A DNA stretch of 42,432 nt from an uncultured Ruminococcus sp. (GCA_902790475.1 CADASG010000018.1:1-42432), one strand, 5' to 3'. Shown: positions 14,206 to 23,389, numbered from the stretch's first letter. The notes: a model not told the origin generated them from the sequence alone. Made by a program: numbers and translations.

Positions 14206-15573
14206 TTATAGTGAGTAATAATTATCATCAGCCTTCACTGCCGCCAATACCGATTCGGGAACATGAGCTTTCAGCAGCTCGCCGCAGCCGAGCGCAAAAG
14301 TCATAAAGTGATAAAATGAAACCTCTTCGGCTCCCTCTTCCGGTGCGCAGCACAGATCCGCCTCAACAGCAGGCGCCAAAAATGTCATAAAAGCACGCAG
14401 CGTAGTTTTAACGATACGCGTTTCATCATCGTTGAGTGGCAAATTGTCCTTATGTCTGATTTTATCCAAATGCTCAAATATCAGCGAAGCGGTATCGCCG
14501 AGCACTGTTTCATCACAAGGCTCCGCAAGCAAAGACATCATTGCAGGTATAAAACGTTCGTCGGATTGAAAGGACTCCGCTATTTTGGGGACGGCGCGCA
14601 TCAGCTTGCCCTGATCGACATAGGATTTGCCGAAAAACAGTACAACAAACTCGCGCAGGGGTTCCTGAATGATCGCGTTATAACATTCTCTGGTCATATA
14701 CCGTGCCGTGAACGCGGAAAAGCGCTCAATGAACTCAGCCTTGCCGATTTGAGAGTAATCCGCAGTAAAAGAACCGTCGTCGCCTAAACACATTATCTTT
14801 CCCGTTATCTTTTCTCCGCCTCCGATGGTTTCCTCAACGCCGTTGAGACCGAGCCCCCACTGAGAGGGAAACAGATAAGCTACCAAATCGTCGGGATCGT
14901 ATACGTTATGGATATTGCCGTATACTGTCTTGTCTGCGGAACAGCGCAGCGCTTCAAAGGTATAGACGAAAATATCTTCTTTTGCCGAAGCAAACGCGCC
15001 CGGGTCTTCATTAAGAGCGCGTCCCACCAAATTCGCAACACTGCCTGCGCGGCTGTATCCTGTCACCCAAAGCTTGGCACGTAGGATCTTATTAGACTGT
15101 AGATATTCTGAAAGCCTTTTCAGCACCTTTTCGGCTGAACAAGCAAGTCCCAGGATATCGCCGCTCTCACCTGCCGCAACGTTGGTGTTCCATTCGGTAC
15201 CATAGCGCTGACCGCGAAGCACCACCGCCACCAGCACCGCATCTTCAAGCGGTTTACAGGCGATGATCGAACCGAGCGAATCGGGAGTTACCGAGTCGGT
15301 TTCATCAAAGCGGAAGCTGTCCGCATCAAAGCCGAGCGCCGATAAAAACTCCTCAGCATATTCGGTTTTATCGCTAAGGCACAGCGCCGCAGCAAGCGAA
15401 AACATTCTGAGGTGAGGATCGAAAACCTCTCCCCCGTGCAAAAAAAACGCGTCGTCATAAAAGAACCTTTCGCTGAGCGCGTCCGCGCTGAATGTATCGT
15501 AACGAAACATACCGCTGATCAAGCCGCATGTATCGCTGTCAAAAGTCTGTTTTTTTGAATCGTTCAAAGACAT
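14206..15573 (-). CDS. Lipase-like alpha/beta hydrolase (Mbeg1-like/DUF2974 type)
   Basis: A 455-aa protein with the nucleophile elbow GYSRAGS at 172-178 (Ser174), preceded by AVLVAVVLRGQRYGTEWNTN and followed by HNVYDPDDLVAYLFP, which supplies a likely acid residue. This arrangement matches class-3-lipase-like proteins of the Mbeg1/DUF2974 family. No signal peptide is visible, so it is probably cytoplasmic. The substrate is unknown. AGGAG lies a few bases before the ATG. It is the first gene of an operon with the polysaccharide deacetylase. Confidence 0.7.
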   Translation of the reverse strand: MSLNDSKKQTFDSDTCGLISGMFRYDTFSADALSERFFYDDAFFLHGGEVFDPHLRMFSLAAALCLSDKTEYAEEFLSALGFDADSFRFDETDSVTPDSLGSIIACKPLEDAVLVAVVLRGQRYGTEWNTNVAAGESGDILGLACSAEKVLKRLSEYLQSNKILRAKLWVTGYSRAGSVANLVGRALNEDPGAFASAKEDIFVYTFEALRCSADKTVYGNIHNVYDPDDLVAYLFPSQWGLGLNGVEETIGGGEKITGKIMCLGDDGSFTADYSQIGKAEFIERFSAFTARYMTRECYNAIIQEPLREFVVLFFGKSYVDQGKLMRAVPKIAESFQSDERFIPAMMSLLAEPCDETVLGDTASLIFEHLDKIRHKDNLPLNDDETRIVKTTLRAFMTFLAPAVEADLCCAPEEGAEEVSFYHFMTFALGCGELLKAHVPESVLAAVKADDNYYSL

Positions 15574-15674
15574 TGGAGCTCCTGTTGCTGTTTTTATGAG
15601 TCTCCGAAAATTCTACACCATGCAAATGCGCTGCCGGGAATCACCGGAGATTACATTATTATATTTCCTTTCCT

Positions 15675-15703
15675 ATTATAGCACAGTTGACTGAGAATTC
15701 CAA
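15675..15703 (-). promoter_or_regulatory. Promoter of the hydrolase-deacetylase operon
   Basis: TTGGAA (15698-15703), 17 nt, TATAAT (15675-15680) on the minus strand. Confidence 0.6.
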
Positions 15704-15749
15704 TACTTTTTCAAGGAGATTTTCTGACGTATTTACGACGTATTACAAA

Positions 15750-16253
15750 CTAACAAATAAGCGACATCATACAGGCTATACTGTTGCGCTCCTCCTCCGG
15801 ACACGCGTCAATAATCAGCGTCAACGCAAGAATATCAACCGGGTCGGCTCCCTCGCATACATTAACGATGTAACAGGTGTTGATCGTCGTCCATCGTTTT
15901 TGAACCGAGGCGATCTCCTCACCATTGCGGCTGATCAAATAATAATGACCCATTTGACTGCCGTGTATAGTCCATCCAAGCTTGCTCACGTCAAATTCCT
16001 TAACAGGCGAGTTGATGTTCTTTGAGATTTGCGCCACCTCTTTGCCGTCCCGAATAATACTGAACACCGGAGTTTCGCTGTTTGTCTTTTGTCTGATCAG
16101 GGCAATTTCCTCGTGATTACCGTTATAGAAACGCAGCAGACGACCGACGGAAATACCCTCCCCTTCTACAGTATAAACTCTGTTGCCGTAGATATCCCTG
16201 ACTGTAAAATCGTCCTGACGGGATAACAGCTTTTGTTTCATGTAAAATTTCAT
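15750..16253 (-). CDS. LURP-one-related (YxjI-type) protein
   Basis: A 167-aa protein that starts MKFYMKQKLLSRQDDFTVRD and shows repeated short strands (YTVEGEGISVGRLLRF, EIALIRQK, PVFSIIRDGKEVAQISK) typical of the LURP-one/Tubby-like fold. Family function is poorly defined; lipid or membrane association is suggested for Tubby relatives. ATG at 16253 is preferred over the adjacent GTG at 16256 because GGAGG is then 8 nt away. It is a single gene. Confidence 0.8.
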   Translation of the reverse strand: MKFYMKQKLLSRQDDFTVRDIYGNRVYTVEGEGISVGRLLRFYNGNHEEIALIRQKTNSETPVFSIIRDGKEVAQISKNINSPVKEFDVSKLGWTIHGSQMGHYYLISRNGEEIASVQKRWTTINTCYIVNVCEGADPVDILALTLIIDACPEEERNSIACMMSLIC

Positions 16254-16391
16254 CACATATTCCTCCTTTGCCCAATGATTTAAAATATTGAGTTTTTGTG
16301 TACCATTATTTTACTACACATATTGTGACAAAAATATGACAAAGAAAGCAAAGTTAGCTGAATTTTCACCGTATTATTCCTATATAGAATC

Positions 16392-16435
16392 AAAAGCACT
16401 GACGGCAGCCCTTTTAGACTGCCGTCAGTGCTTTT
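16392..16435. terminator. Strong bidirectional terminator
   Basis: AAAAGCACTGACGGCAG (16392-16408) pairs perfectly with CTGCCGTCAGTGCTTTT (16419-16435). It closes the histidine phosphatase-leuB-PHP group on the minus strand. The stretch 16436-16510 holds nothing else recognisable. Confidence 0.85.
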
Positions 16436-16510
16436 CAAGCGCTTGTTTAACGCTGTTGCTTAATTCATCTTTAGAATTATAAACTAATAACGCGCCGCAA
16501 TGCCGTAGGT

Positions 16511-17236
16511 TTATTCGCCCAAAGCCGCGTTAAAAATCGTTTCAGCCGTTTCCATCATTCTGTCAATGACACCCGCGCCGCATTTTTCCTTTATTGTATT
16601 TATTGCCTGGGTGAATACCTCGGGGGTATTGTGAGTGAATGAATGCGCGTCAGAGCCGAGAATATCAATGTATCCGCCTGAGATCAGCTTCAACAATTTT
16701 CTCTTACGGAAAAACGGCGCTTTGTCGGTGTAATTGGAAATATTAGTTTGAATTATCACGCCGAGTTCCTGGAATTCCTCGATCAAATCGGGATTTTCAA
16801 TCAGATAAGGATAGCGCTCAACATGCGGCATAACGGGAATCAGTCTGTGATTCTGCATGATCGAGTAGAAATTGTGCATGGTCTTTTCTCTGAAATGAGA
16901 GTTATACGGATACTCGGTCAGAATGTATTTCGATTTACCGTAGGTTATACCTTTCAGATTATTGTTATTAAGCAGATAATCCGTTACATATACCTCCGTT
17001 CCCAATACAATGCGCACATTATCGGGAATATGCGGAGCAAACTTTTGAAACGCCTCTTCCCTTTTTGCGATGAAATCCTCAAGACTTCTTTCGTTGGTGT
17101 AGAAATGCGGCGTCAGGCATATGTTGGAAATACCCTGTTTTTGCAGACATTCAATCATCTTAAGACTATCCTCAACGGTTTTTGCGCCGTCGTCAAATCC
17201 GGGCAAAATGTGGGAATGCATGTCGTATAGCTGCAT
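16511..17236 (-). CDS. PHP-family tyrosine phosphatase (CpsB/CapC/YwqE type)
   Basis: A 241-aa metal-dependent protein tyrosine phosphatase. PHP motifs are present in order: DMHSHILPGFDDGA (His7, His9, Asp15), TPHFY, LGTEVYV, MPHVERYP and GSDAHS. The family removes phosphate from tyrosine kinases that control capsule or exopolysaccharide synthesis. No polysaccharide cluster or kinase is nearby, so its target is elsewhere. GAGGAGG precedes the ATG. It follows leuB by 56 nt and probably shares its transcript. Confidence 0.88.
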   Translation of the reverse strand: MQLYDMHSHILPGFDDGAKTVEDSLKMIECLQKQGISNICLTPHFYTNERSLEDFIAKREEAFQKFAPHIPDNVRIVLGTEVYVTDYLLNNNNLKGITYGKSKYILTEYPYNSHFREKTMHNFYSIMQNHRLIPVMPHVERYPYLIENPDLIEEFQELGVIIQTNISNYTDKAPFFRKRKLLKLISGGYIDILGSDAHSFTHNTPEVFTQAINTIKEKCGAGVIDRMMETAETIFNAALGE

Positions 17237-17292
17237 AAGCTACCTCCTCGGGAATTGATTCTAAATCTCGGAAATAAGTGCAAAAGCTACGA

Positions 17293-18351
17293 TTAAAGCG
17301 CTTCACACACCAAATCACCCATTTGTGAACAGGACACCTTATTCATGCCGTCCTCGTAAATATCGGGAGTTCTGTTAGTTTTCAGAACTTCTGATACTGC
17401 CGCTTCGATCGCGTCCGCAGCCTGAGGCTGACCCAATGAGTAACGAAGCATCATCGCTACCGACAAAATTGTTGCCAGAGGATTCGCGATGCCCAAGCCT
17501 GCGATATCGGGAGCGGAGCCGTGGATAGGCTCATAAAGTCCCAGCTTACCGCCCGAAAGACTTGCGGAAGCGAGCATACCGATGGAACCTGCTATCATGG
17601 AAGCTTCGTCGGAAAGAATGTCGCCGAAGATATTTGAGGTAACGATCACGTCGAACTGCTTTGGATTTCTAACAAGCTGCATCGCGCAGTTGTCAACATA
17701 CATATGATTAAGCTCTACCTCGGGATACTCCTTCGAAACCTCAATTACGGTTTTTCTCCACAGACGTGAGGATTCAAGAACGTTTGCTTTATCCACACTG
17801 GTGAGCTTTTTGTTTCTTTTCATTGCCATATCAAAGGCTACGCGTGCAATGCGCTCGATTTCGGCAACAGAATATTTCTCGGTATCCCACGCCGCGTCCT
17901 CACTCTTGCCGCGCTCGCCGAAATAGATTCCGCCTGTCAGCTCACGGACGATCATGATGTCCATATTATCTCCGATGATCTCGTCCTTGATGGGAGAAGC
18001 GCTCTTTAAAGGTCCGAAAATCACGGAGGGACGAAGGTTAGCGAACAGTCCGAGTGCGCCGCGAATACCCAAAAGACCTGCCTCCGGACGGTTGTTGCCG
18101 GGCTGATCGTCCCACTTGGGACCGCCCACCGCGCCTAAGATAACGCTGTCGCTCGCCTTGCACTTGGCAACCGTTTCTTCGGGAAGAGGTACGCCCGTCG
18201 CGTCGATAGCACAGCCGCCGAGAAGCGCCTCGTCATAGGTGACGCCGAATCCGAATTTATCAGCCGCCTTGTTAAGCACCTTTACCGCCTGATCGACGAT
18301 CTCGGGTCCGATGCCGTCGCCCTTTAAAAGAGTAATCTTGTAATCTGCCAT
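17293..18351 (-). CDS. leuB: 3-isopropylmalate dehydrogenase
   Basis: A 352-aa NAD-dependent decarboxylating dehydrogenase of leucine biosynthesis. Signatures are [12 protein letters not shown] at the N-terminus, [44 protein letters not shown], and [22 protein letters not shown] near the C-terminal half, followed by [12 protein letters not shown]. Length is normal. leuA, leuC and leuD are absent from the window. It lies 38 nt after the histidine phosphatase gene. Confidence 0.95.
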   Translation of the reverse strand: MADYKITLLKGDGIGPEIVDQAVKVLNKAADKFGFGVTYDEALLGGCAIDATGVPLPEETVAKCKASDSVILGAVGGPKWDDQPGNNRPEAGLLGIRGALGLFANLRPSVIFGPLKSASPIKDEIIGDNMDIMIVRELTGGIYFGERGKSEDAAWDTEKYSVAEIERIARVAFDMAMKRNKKLTSVDKANVLESSRLWRKTVIEVSKEYPEVELNHMYVDNCAMQLVRNPKQFDVIVTSNIFGDILSDEASMIAGSIGMLASASLSGGKLGLYEPIHGSAPDIAGLGIANPLATILSVAMMLRYSLGQPQAADAIEAAVSEVLKTNRTPDIYEDGMNKVSCSQMGDLVCEAL

Positions 18352-18389
18352 TATATGTACTTCCTTTCAGATATTTTACCAAACAAAGA

Positions 18390-19019
18390 TCATTCCTGCT
18401 CCTCACGAAGAAGCGGTACCTTTTGAAAAACCTCGCACACCTTGCCGCGCTGCCACAGCATAGGGGTTACCCGAACGGAATAACCGAATCCGTTATCCAT
18501 CGTCCACTCAAAGGGCTTCGCCTGCGGAAGTCCGTAGACCGCGAGCAACGTCATGATAACGCCTCCATGAGTGATGATAACGCTTTCGGTGACGCCTGTT
18601 TTCATCAAGCCCTCAACGATGCTTTCAAACATAAGGCAAATGCGGCGCACAAAGTCAGCATTGCTCTCTCCGCGCGGAGGTTTAACGCTATTGTCGCCTG
18701 CCAGCCACTTTTGGAAATCCTCGTCGTTCTTTAATTCATCGGCTGTTTTGCCCTCCCACTCACCGAAGTTACACTCGCTGAGATTTGCGATCACCAGCGG
18801 CTTTAGGTCGGGATACAGCAGCTGCGCGGTCTGCGTGCAGCGTTTTAACGGAGAAGTAAACAGCGCCTGTGCGCCGGGATAGCTGTAATCATAATCAAGC
18901 TTGCGAAGCGCGGTCTTTCCCTTGTCGGAAAGCGGAACATCGGTGGTGCCGATGTATTTTCCCGAAAGGGTCTCGTCTATCGAGCCGTGACGTATGAAAT
19001 GGATGACATAGGATTTCAT
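18390..19019 (-). CDS. Histidine phosphatase family protein
   Basis: A 209-aa protein of the phosphoglycerate mutase/CobC superfamily. The phosphohistidine motif is IHFIRHGS (His11); SPLKRCTQTAQL, NFGEWEGKTADEL and the second histidine in VIITHGGVIM complete the active site. The GxWEGK pattern is seen in CobC-like and broad phosphatases; the substrate cannot be read. GGAG precedes the ATG. It heads the leuB group and is divergent from the XRE regulator gene. Confidence 0.88.
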   Translation of the reverse strand: MKSYVIHFIRHGSIDETLSGKYIGTTDVPLSDKGKTALRKLDYDYSYPGAQALFTSPLKRCTQTAQLLYPDLKPLVIANLSECNFGEWEGKTADELKNDEDFQKWLAGDNSVKPPRGESNADFVRRICLMFESIVEGLMKTGVTESVIITHGGVIMTLLAVYGLPQAKPFEWTMDNGFGYSVRVTPMLWQRGKVCEVFQKVPLLREEQE

Positions 19020-19054
19020 AAAAACTCCGTGAAACAGGTTTACAAATAGTTATT

Positions 19055-19110
19055 TATATATTATACTAATAGTATAATATATATTCCTTATAATATTATA
19101 CTATTATTTA
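19055..19110. promoter_or_regulatory. Operator palindromes between histidine phosphatase and XRE genes
   Basis: A palindrome centred at 19069 has arms of 13 bp ending ATTATACT and starting AGTATAAT around AAT (19055-19083). A second, partial copy (ATATTATACT at 19092-19101) follows nearer the XRE gene. Both overlap likely -10 elements. The divergent XRE protein is the obvious candidate ligand. Confidence 0.55.
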
Positions 19111-19127
19111 TACCGAGGTGTCAAGTT

Positions 19128-19796
19128 ATGAATAACGATTTCCCACGAATTCTGACATTTTTGCGAAAGGAACGCGGTTTGACTCAAAAGCAGGCAGCGG
19201 CTGAGCTCGGGATTTCACAGGCGCTGCTGTCACATTATGAAAAAGGGATACGCGAGTGCGGATTGGATTTTTTGATCAAAGCGGCTGATTATTACGAGGT
19301 GACCACCGACTATTTGCTCGGAAGAACGCTGCAGCGCTCCGCTGTTCCTCAGGCGGAAAGCACAGACGATGAAGCCGAACAGGAACGCGTAAGCGGCAGC
19401 ATGATCAACCGTATCAACCGAAAGGTGATCGCTAACGCAGGAACGGTTATTTATGATCTGCTGGCGCAGGTCGGCAGCAGACGGCTGACGAACAGCGTGA
19501 GCAATTATCTGATGTGCGCCCACTATGAGGTGTTCCGCCTGATTTACAGCGCCGAACCCACCAACACGCAGACGCTTTTTTCACTGGAACAGAACCGCTA
19601 TAAGAGCTGCGCCTCGGCAGCTATGATACTTGAGCTTGAGGTTGCGGAAAACATAATAGCGGAGGAGCATATCGCACCTGCGCTGTCTCCCGATATCTTG
19701 TCGGGATATTTTGATAAAGCGGCTGCTTCCCTGTTCAGTTTGATACAGTTTTCCGAACGAAACATCCGCAGCTGCATCAATCAGAATCTAAAGTAA
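19128..19796 (+). CDS. XRE-family transcriptional regulator
   Basis: A 222-aa DNA-binding protein. Residues 7-62 are an HTH_3 domain (RKERGLTQKQAAAELGISQALLSHYEKGIREC), followed by a DYLLGRT segment usual in Cro/C1 types. After a charged linker, a mostly helical C-terminal region (about 100-220) has no family I recognise and could be a dimerisation or ligand domain. The ribosome binding site is GAGGTG. It probably represses its own promoter and the divergent leuB group through the palindromes between them. Confidence 0.85.
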   Translation: MNNDFPRILTFLRKERGLTQKQAAAELGISQALLSHYEKGIRECGLDFLIKAADYYEVTTDYLLGRTLQRSAVPQAESTDDEAEQERVSGSMINRINRKVIANAGTVIYDLLAQVGSRRLTNSVSNYLMCAHYEVFRLIYSAEPTNTQTLFSLEQNRYKSCASAAMILELEVAENIIAEEHIAPALSPDILSGYFDKAAASLFSLIQFSERNIRSCINQNLK

Positions 19797-19856
19797 ACCG
19801 AATATACCTTTTGAATGCACATCATGTTTTTCATAAGAAAAATCCTGTCTGCAGTA

Positions 19857-19901
19857 TTGACATTTTTTATATTTGTGGTATGATTTGTATAACTAATCAT
19901 A
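19857..19901 (+). promoter_or_regulatory. Promoter and inverted repeat of the abrB-UGT operon
   Basis: TTGACA (19857-19862), 16 nt, TATGAT (19879-19884). TATGATT (19879-19885) and AATCATA (19895-19901) are inverted copies with 9 nt between, so an operator overlaps the -10. Autoregulation by the AbrB-like product is plausible. Confidence 0.55.
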
Positions 19902-19918
19902 CTTTCGAGGTGAACACT

Positions 19919-20137
19919 ATGGGTGATTTAAAGGGAAAACACGTTTGGACGGCTACTGTCGGCGAAAAAGGGCAGATCGTGATTCCAAAGCAGGCACGCG
20001 ATATTTTCGGGATAAAGCCCGGAGACGTGCTTATGCTGTTTGGAGACGAAAAACGCGGGATCGCTATCCCGCCGAAAAACACTTTTGACAGCATGTTCAA
20101 CATCGCTTTCAGTGAGGAGGAAGGTGAAGCAGAATGA
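19919..20137 (+). CDS. AbrB/SpoVT-type swapped-hairpin regulator
   Basis: A 72-aa protein. The start is ATG at 19919, with GAGGTG 6 nt upstream; the frame extends further up but without signals. The core WTATVGEKGQIVIPKQARDIFGIKPGDVLMLFGDEKRGIAI is the AbrB N-terminal DNA-binding fold. It ends in an acidic tail (FSEEEGEAE). Its stop overlaps the next start (ATGA at 20134-20137), so the pair is translationally coupled and it likely controls the glycosyltransferase. Confidence 0.88.
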   Translation: MGDLKGKHVWTATVGEKGQIVIPKQARDIFGIKPGDVLMLFGDEKRGIAIPPKNTFDSMFNIAFSEEEGEAE

Positions 20138-21537
20138 AAAAGATCGCGTTCTTTTGTATTCCGGCTCACGGTCACACTAATCCCATGCTCCCCGTAGCGG
20201 CTGAGTTAGTCAAAAGGGGGCACTCCGTTCGGTTCTATTCCTTTGATGAATTCCGTGAAAAAATCAAAGCCGCAGGTGCCGAGTTCGTGTCCTGTGACCG
20301 TTTTCTTCCTGAACTGACAAAAAAGGAAGAAAAAAAGCTGATGAGCGTCAGCACAACAGAAATGACTATCCAGGATATCCGCACCACGCTCAAAATGAAT
20401 GACTTTCTTGAAAAGGAGTTCACGGATTTCAAGCCCGACGTCATATACACAGATTCGGTATGCTTTTGGGGCAAGCTGAACGCGCGGAAGTTTGATATAC
20501 CTATGGTCTGCTCCACCAGCACCTTCGCTTTTAATCAAATGTCCTCAAAATATATGAAGCTAAGCAAGGGCGAATTATCGGATATGATTTTCGGTCTGCC
20601 GAAGATCTCAAAGGAACTGAAAACACTTGAGCCCTTCGGATATCATGTAAAAAGCGCGATGTCGCTGGTACAAAACGACAACCACACCGATACGGTTGTT
20701 TACACTTCAAGGAGCTTTCAGCCTTATGCGGAGAGCTTTTCCGACCACTACGCCTTTGTCGGTCCGTCGGTATTCTCAAAGCTGAGCCCTAACAAAGAAA
20801 AGGAACGACCGCTCGTATACATCTCCCTCGGCACTGTCATCAACGACAGACCTGACTTTTATCGAAAGTGTACCGAAGCGCTCAAAGATATTAACGCAGA
20901 CGTGATAATTTCCTACGGTAGATACATGGATAAAAAGCTTCTCGGAAAGCTTCCGGGCAATGTTCAGGCGTTTCCGTATGTCGATCAGCTTGAAGTGCTG
21001 TCAAAAGCTGACGCGTTTATCACACACTGCGGAATGAACAGCGTTTCGGAAAGTCTGTATATGGCGACGCCGTTGGTGCTGTACCCTCAGACAAACGAGC
21101 AGCGTGCCGTGGCAAAACGAGCCGAGGAAAAAGGCGCGGGCGTTGTGCTGAGCGACGATTCTACGGAAGGTATCAAAAAAGCGGTCACGGAGATTTTGGA
21201 AAATCCAAGCTACGCCGCTGCCGCAAAAGAAATATGTAACGATTTCCGCTCCTGCACAGGTGTTGAGGGTGCTGCGGATTTTATCGAAAACGCACCGCAT
21301 ACCTCAAACGGCGTGGATCTGCTCGCCGAGGTGAACAAGGGCAACAAATGGTTCCATATGTGCTACTGGCTTATTGTCTGTGCGCTTATCGTTTTATTCG
21401 GCGTATTTGTCAGCTGGAAATATTTTTGGATAATCGGAGCCGCCGCAGGTATTCTGTCCTATCCGATAAGCACTGTATTTTGGAAAAAACGGTATGATAA
21501 AACCGTAAAAAAGCTTTTTGATAAGCTGCCTGAATAA
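20134..21537 (+). CDS. UGT/MGT-type glycosyltransferase with C-terminal membrane hairpin
   Basis: A 467-aa GT-B fold enzyme of family GT1. The N-terminal AHGHTNPMLPVAAEL carries the catalytic-type histidine (His14). The donor-binding region is ITHCGMNSVSESLYMATPLV with PQTNEQ behind it. YISLGTV marks the interdomain strand. Beyond the normal GT1 end, about 405-450 has two hydrophobic segments (CYWLIVCALIVLFGVFV and YFWIIGAAAGILSYPIS), which would anchor the enzyme in the membrane; typical macrolide or flavonoid glycosyltransferases lack these. A lipid acceptor is therefore possible. It is coupled to an AbrB-like gene. Confidence 0.88.
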   Translation: MKKIAFFCIPAHGHTNPMLPVAAELVKRGHSVRFYSFDEFREKIKAAGAEFVSCDRFLPELTKKEEKKLMSVSTTEMTIQDIRTTLKMNDFLEKEFTDFKPDVIYTDSVCFWGKLNARKFDIPMVCSTSTFAFNQMSSKYMKLSKGELSDMIFGLPKISKELKTLEPFGYHVKSAMSLVQNDNHTDTVVYTSRSFQPYAESFSDHYAFVGPSVFSKLSPNKEKERPLVYISLGTVINDRPDFYRKCTEALKDINADVIISYGRYMDKKLLGKLPGNVQAFPYVDQLEVLSKADAFITHCGMNSVSESLYMATPLVLYPQTNEQRAVAKRAEEKGAGVVLSDDSTEGIKKAVTEILENPSYAAAAKEICNDFRSCTGVEGAADFIENAPHTSNGVDLLAEVNKGNKWFHMCYWLIVCALIVLFGVFVSWKYFWIIGAAAGILSYPISTVFWKKRYDKTVKKLFDKLPE

Positions 21538-21540
21538 AAT

Positions 21541-21585
21541 AAACAGCTCCGCACTTTCTCTTTCGGAAAAGCGGAGCTGTTTTTT
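21541..21585 (+). terminator. Terminator of the abrB-UGT operon
   Basis: AAACAGCTCCGC (21541-21552) pairs with GCGGAGCTGTTT (21571-21582) and runs into six T residues. MITE-like copy 2 starts two bases later. Confidence 0.85.
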
Positions 21586-21586
21586 A

Positions 21587-21751
21587 TAGGCAATACCGCA
21601 TAATTCAGGTGTGCGGATTGCGCAGCAAGATTTTTCGTCAGGTTGTTCAAATAAATCGAGGTAAGGCTGTCGCCTTGCCGAGATTTTTTGGGCAAGCTGA
21701 CGGAATAATAATCAAGCAAGCCGTGCGCCTTGAATTGTGCGGTGTTGCCTA
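21587..21751 (+). repeat. MITE-like element, copy 2 (long form)
   Basis: 165 bp, same ends and core as copy 1 but with about 30 extra bases (TTTTTTGGGCAAGCTGACGG and following) between the internal hairpin and the right arm. It lies between two convergent genes. Confidence 0.8.
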
Positions 21752-21771
21752 TAGTTTAATGAAACACCGGT

Positions 21772-22545
21772 TTATTTCGGTTCGGCACAAATAAGCGTAA
21801 AGCTGTCAATCGCTTCAGCCTTGCATTTGTATTCAGTGCCGTCTGCTTTAAGATCCAAAGAACCATTTTTCACGTCATCGGCTTTGATCCCCAAATCTTC
21901 CGCTTTATCTCCTGCCTTGACCTTTTCAAGGGTAGAGCTCAATACAACGTCGTCCTTGAGCACGATCGTATTGACGCCGCATTCATCTGCAAGATTTTCG
22001 CCCGTGACTGTAGCGTAGTCGGTAGTTTTAAAACCGATAATGACCGCTCCGCCCTCTTCGCCTCTGTTGATTCCTGCGAAAAGACTGTAGCTTCCGTCGT
22101 CGGCAGGCTCGGGAACTGACATCTGCTTAACGTTCATTCCCTTAGCCAAGGGGCTGAATTCCTTTTTGTCCTTGGATTCCTTAAGAGTCTTTCCTTTTTC
22201 GTCCTCGGGATAGCAGGCGACGATCTTTCCCGTTCCGTCAGCTACGGTAATGCTGTCAGCAAACAGGTACTGCGCAAGCTTCTCAAAATCCTCCTGCGAG
22301 GTTTTCTCATTCACCATCATAGCCGCAGCGCCTGCCTTTGAGAACGCAGCGTCGGAGAAATCAGCGTCGAGCAAAACCTGACTCTCGTTATAGTCTTTAA
22401 CCTTGCTTTCGGCGAATTTGAACGAAGCTTCAAGCCCTTTTGAGTCGCCTCCGGAGTTGCCCGAACAGCCCGTCATAACGGCGGCGGACGTCGTCACAAC
22501 CAAAGCGCTCATTAAAACTGTCTTTAAAAAACTGTGTTTTTTCAT
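21772..22545 (-). CDS. Lipoprotein with Cache-like sensor domain
   Basis: A 257-aa predicted lipoprotein. Met at 22545 is the start since AAAGGA is 8 nt upstream. The signal segment TVLMSALVVTTSAAVMTGC ends in a lipobox with Cys27. The rest resembles an extracytoplasmic Cache fold (LADADF-like LLDADFSDAAF, ADSITVADGTGKIVACYPED, SLFAGINRGEEGGAVIIGF). No TM or signalling output domain is attached, so it would be a free sensor or ligand binder. It is separated from the upstream ABC transporter by its own promoter. Confidence 0.65.
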   Translation of the reverse strand: MKKHSFLKTVLMSALVVTTSAAVMTGCSGNSGGDSKGLEASFKFAESKVKDYNESQVLLDADFSDAAFSKAGAAAMMVNEKTSQEDFEKLAQYLFADSITVADGTGKIVACYPEDEKGKTLKESKDKKEFSPLAKGMNVKQMSVPEPADDGSYSLFAGINRGEEGGAVIIGFKTTDYATVTGENLADECGVNTIVLKDDVVLSSTLEKVKAGDKAEDLGIKADDVKNGSLDLKADGTEYKCKAEAIDSFTLICAEPK

Positions 22546-22587
22546 AAATTTCATCCTTTCAGTTTATAATGATTATTGATTTATACC

Positions 22588-22616
22588 ATTATAACTCATT
22601 TTCGGAGAAATGTCAC
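22588..22616 (-). promoter_or_regulatory. Promoter of the Cache lipoprotein
   Basis: GTGACA (22611-22616), 17 nt, TATAAT (22588-22593) on the minus strand. The -10 forms one arm of TATAATG...CATTATA. Confidence 0.5.
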
Positions 22617-22645
22617 CACCTAAACAGCAATTTTTTTAAATTTTT

Positions 22646-23389
22646 TTATCCTCGAATCTTGTCTGTAATACTTCGTTTGTAACGCATAAACTCATCGGTA
22701 AGCGTGAAGTCGGCGCTGCGCGGCTTCGGCTCGCGTATGATGATCTCATCGGTGATCGTTCCGGGGTTTCCTCCGAGTAGACAAATACGGTCGGAAAGCA
22801 ATATCGCCTCGTCAACATCATGCGTGATAAAAATGGTAGAAAGCCGGATATTGTTCATAACATCAAGATACCAACGGTGCATCTCACCCTTAGTGATGGT
22901 ATCAAGCGCGCTGAACGGCTCGTCAAGCAGTGCGACTTCACCCGAAAACATGTACGTTCTAAGCAAAGCAGCACGCTGGCGCATTCCTCCCGACAGCTCC
23001 GCAGGGTACCTTTTTTGAGTGCCGTCTATGCCGAACTCGGCAAAGTACTTGTCGGCTTCCAAACGTGCCTCACGCTTTTTCATGCCCTTGATCAACAGCG
23101 GAAGTATGACATTGTCCTCTATTGTTCGGTACGGTAGGAGCAAGTCTTTTTGAAGCATATAACTGACCCTGCCTGTTTGTCCCGTGATATCCTCACCGTT
23201 GAGCAAAACACTTCCCTGCTGCGGTCGGTTAAGCCCCGCAATGACATTGAACAGGGTGGTCTTACCTCTTCCGCTCACTCCCAGCAAACAAACGAGCTCT
23301 CCGTCATTAAGCGTTAGATTGATATTTTCCAATACATTTGTGACATTATCATAGGAAAACGTCACGTTCTTAACCTCAAGCGCCGCCAT
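22646..23389 (-). CDS. ABC transporter ATPase for thiamine precursor uptake (ThiZ-like)
   Basis: A 247-aa ABC ATPase. Walker A is GVSGRGKTT (37-45), the Q-loop is YMLQKDLLLP, the signature is LSGGMRQR (132-139), and Walker B is VALLDEPFSALD (152-163), with the switch histidine in FITHDVDEA. It resembles SsuB/TauB/ThiZ ATPases. Its ATG overlaps the last base of the substrate-binding protein stop, with no good ribosome binding site, so coupling is expected. It is the last gene of the TPP-riboswitch operon, which fixes the substrate class. Confidence 0.88.
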   Translation of the reverse strand: MAALEVKNVTFSYDNVTNVLENINLTLNDGELVCLLGVSGRGKTTLFNVIAGLNRPQQGSVLLNGEDITGQTGRVSYMLQKDLLLPYRTIEDNVILPLLIKGMKKREARLEADKYFAEFGIDGTQKRYPAELSGGMRQRAALLRTYMFSGEVALLDEPFSALDTITKGEMHRWYLDVMNNIRLSTIFITHDVDEAILLSDRICLLGGNPGTITDEIIIREPKPRSADFTLTDEFMRYKRSITDKIRG

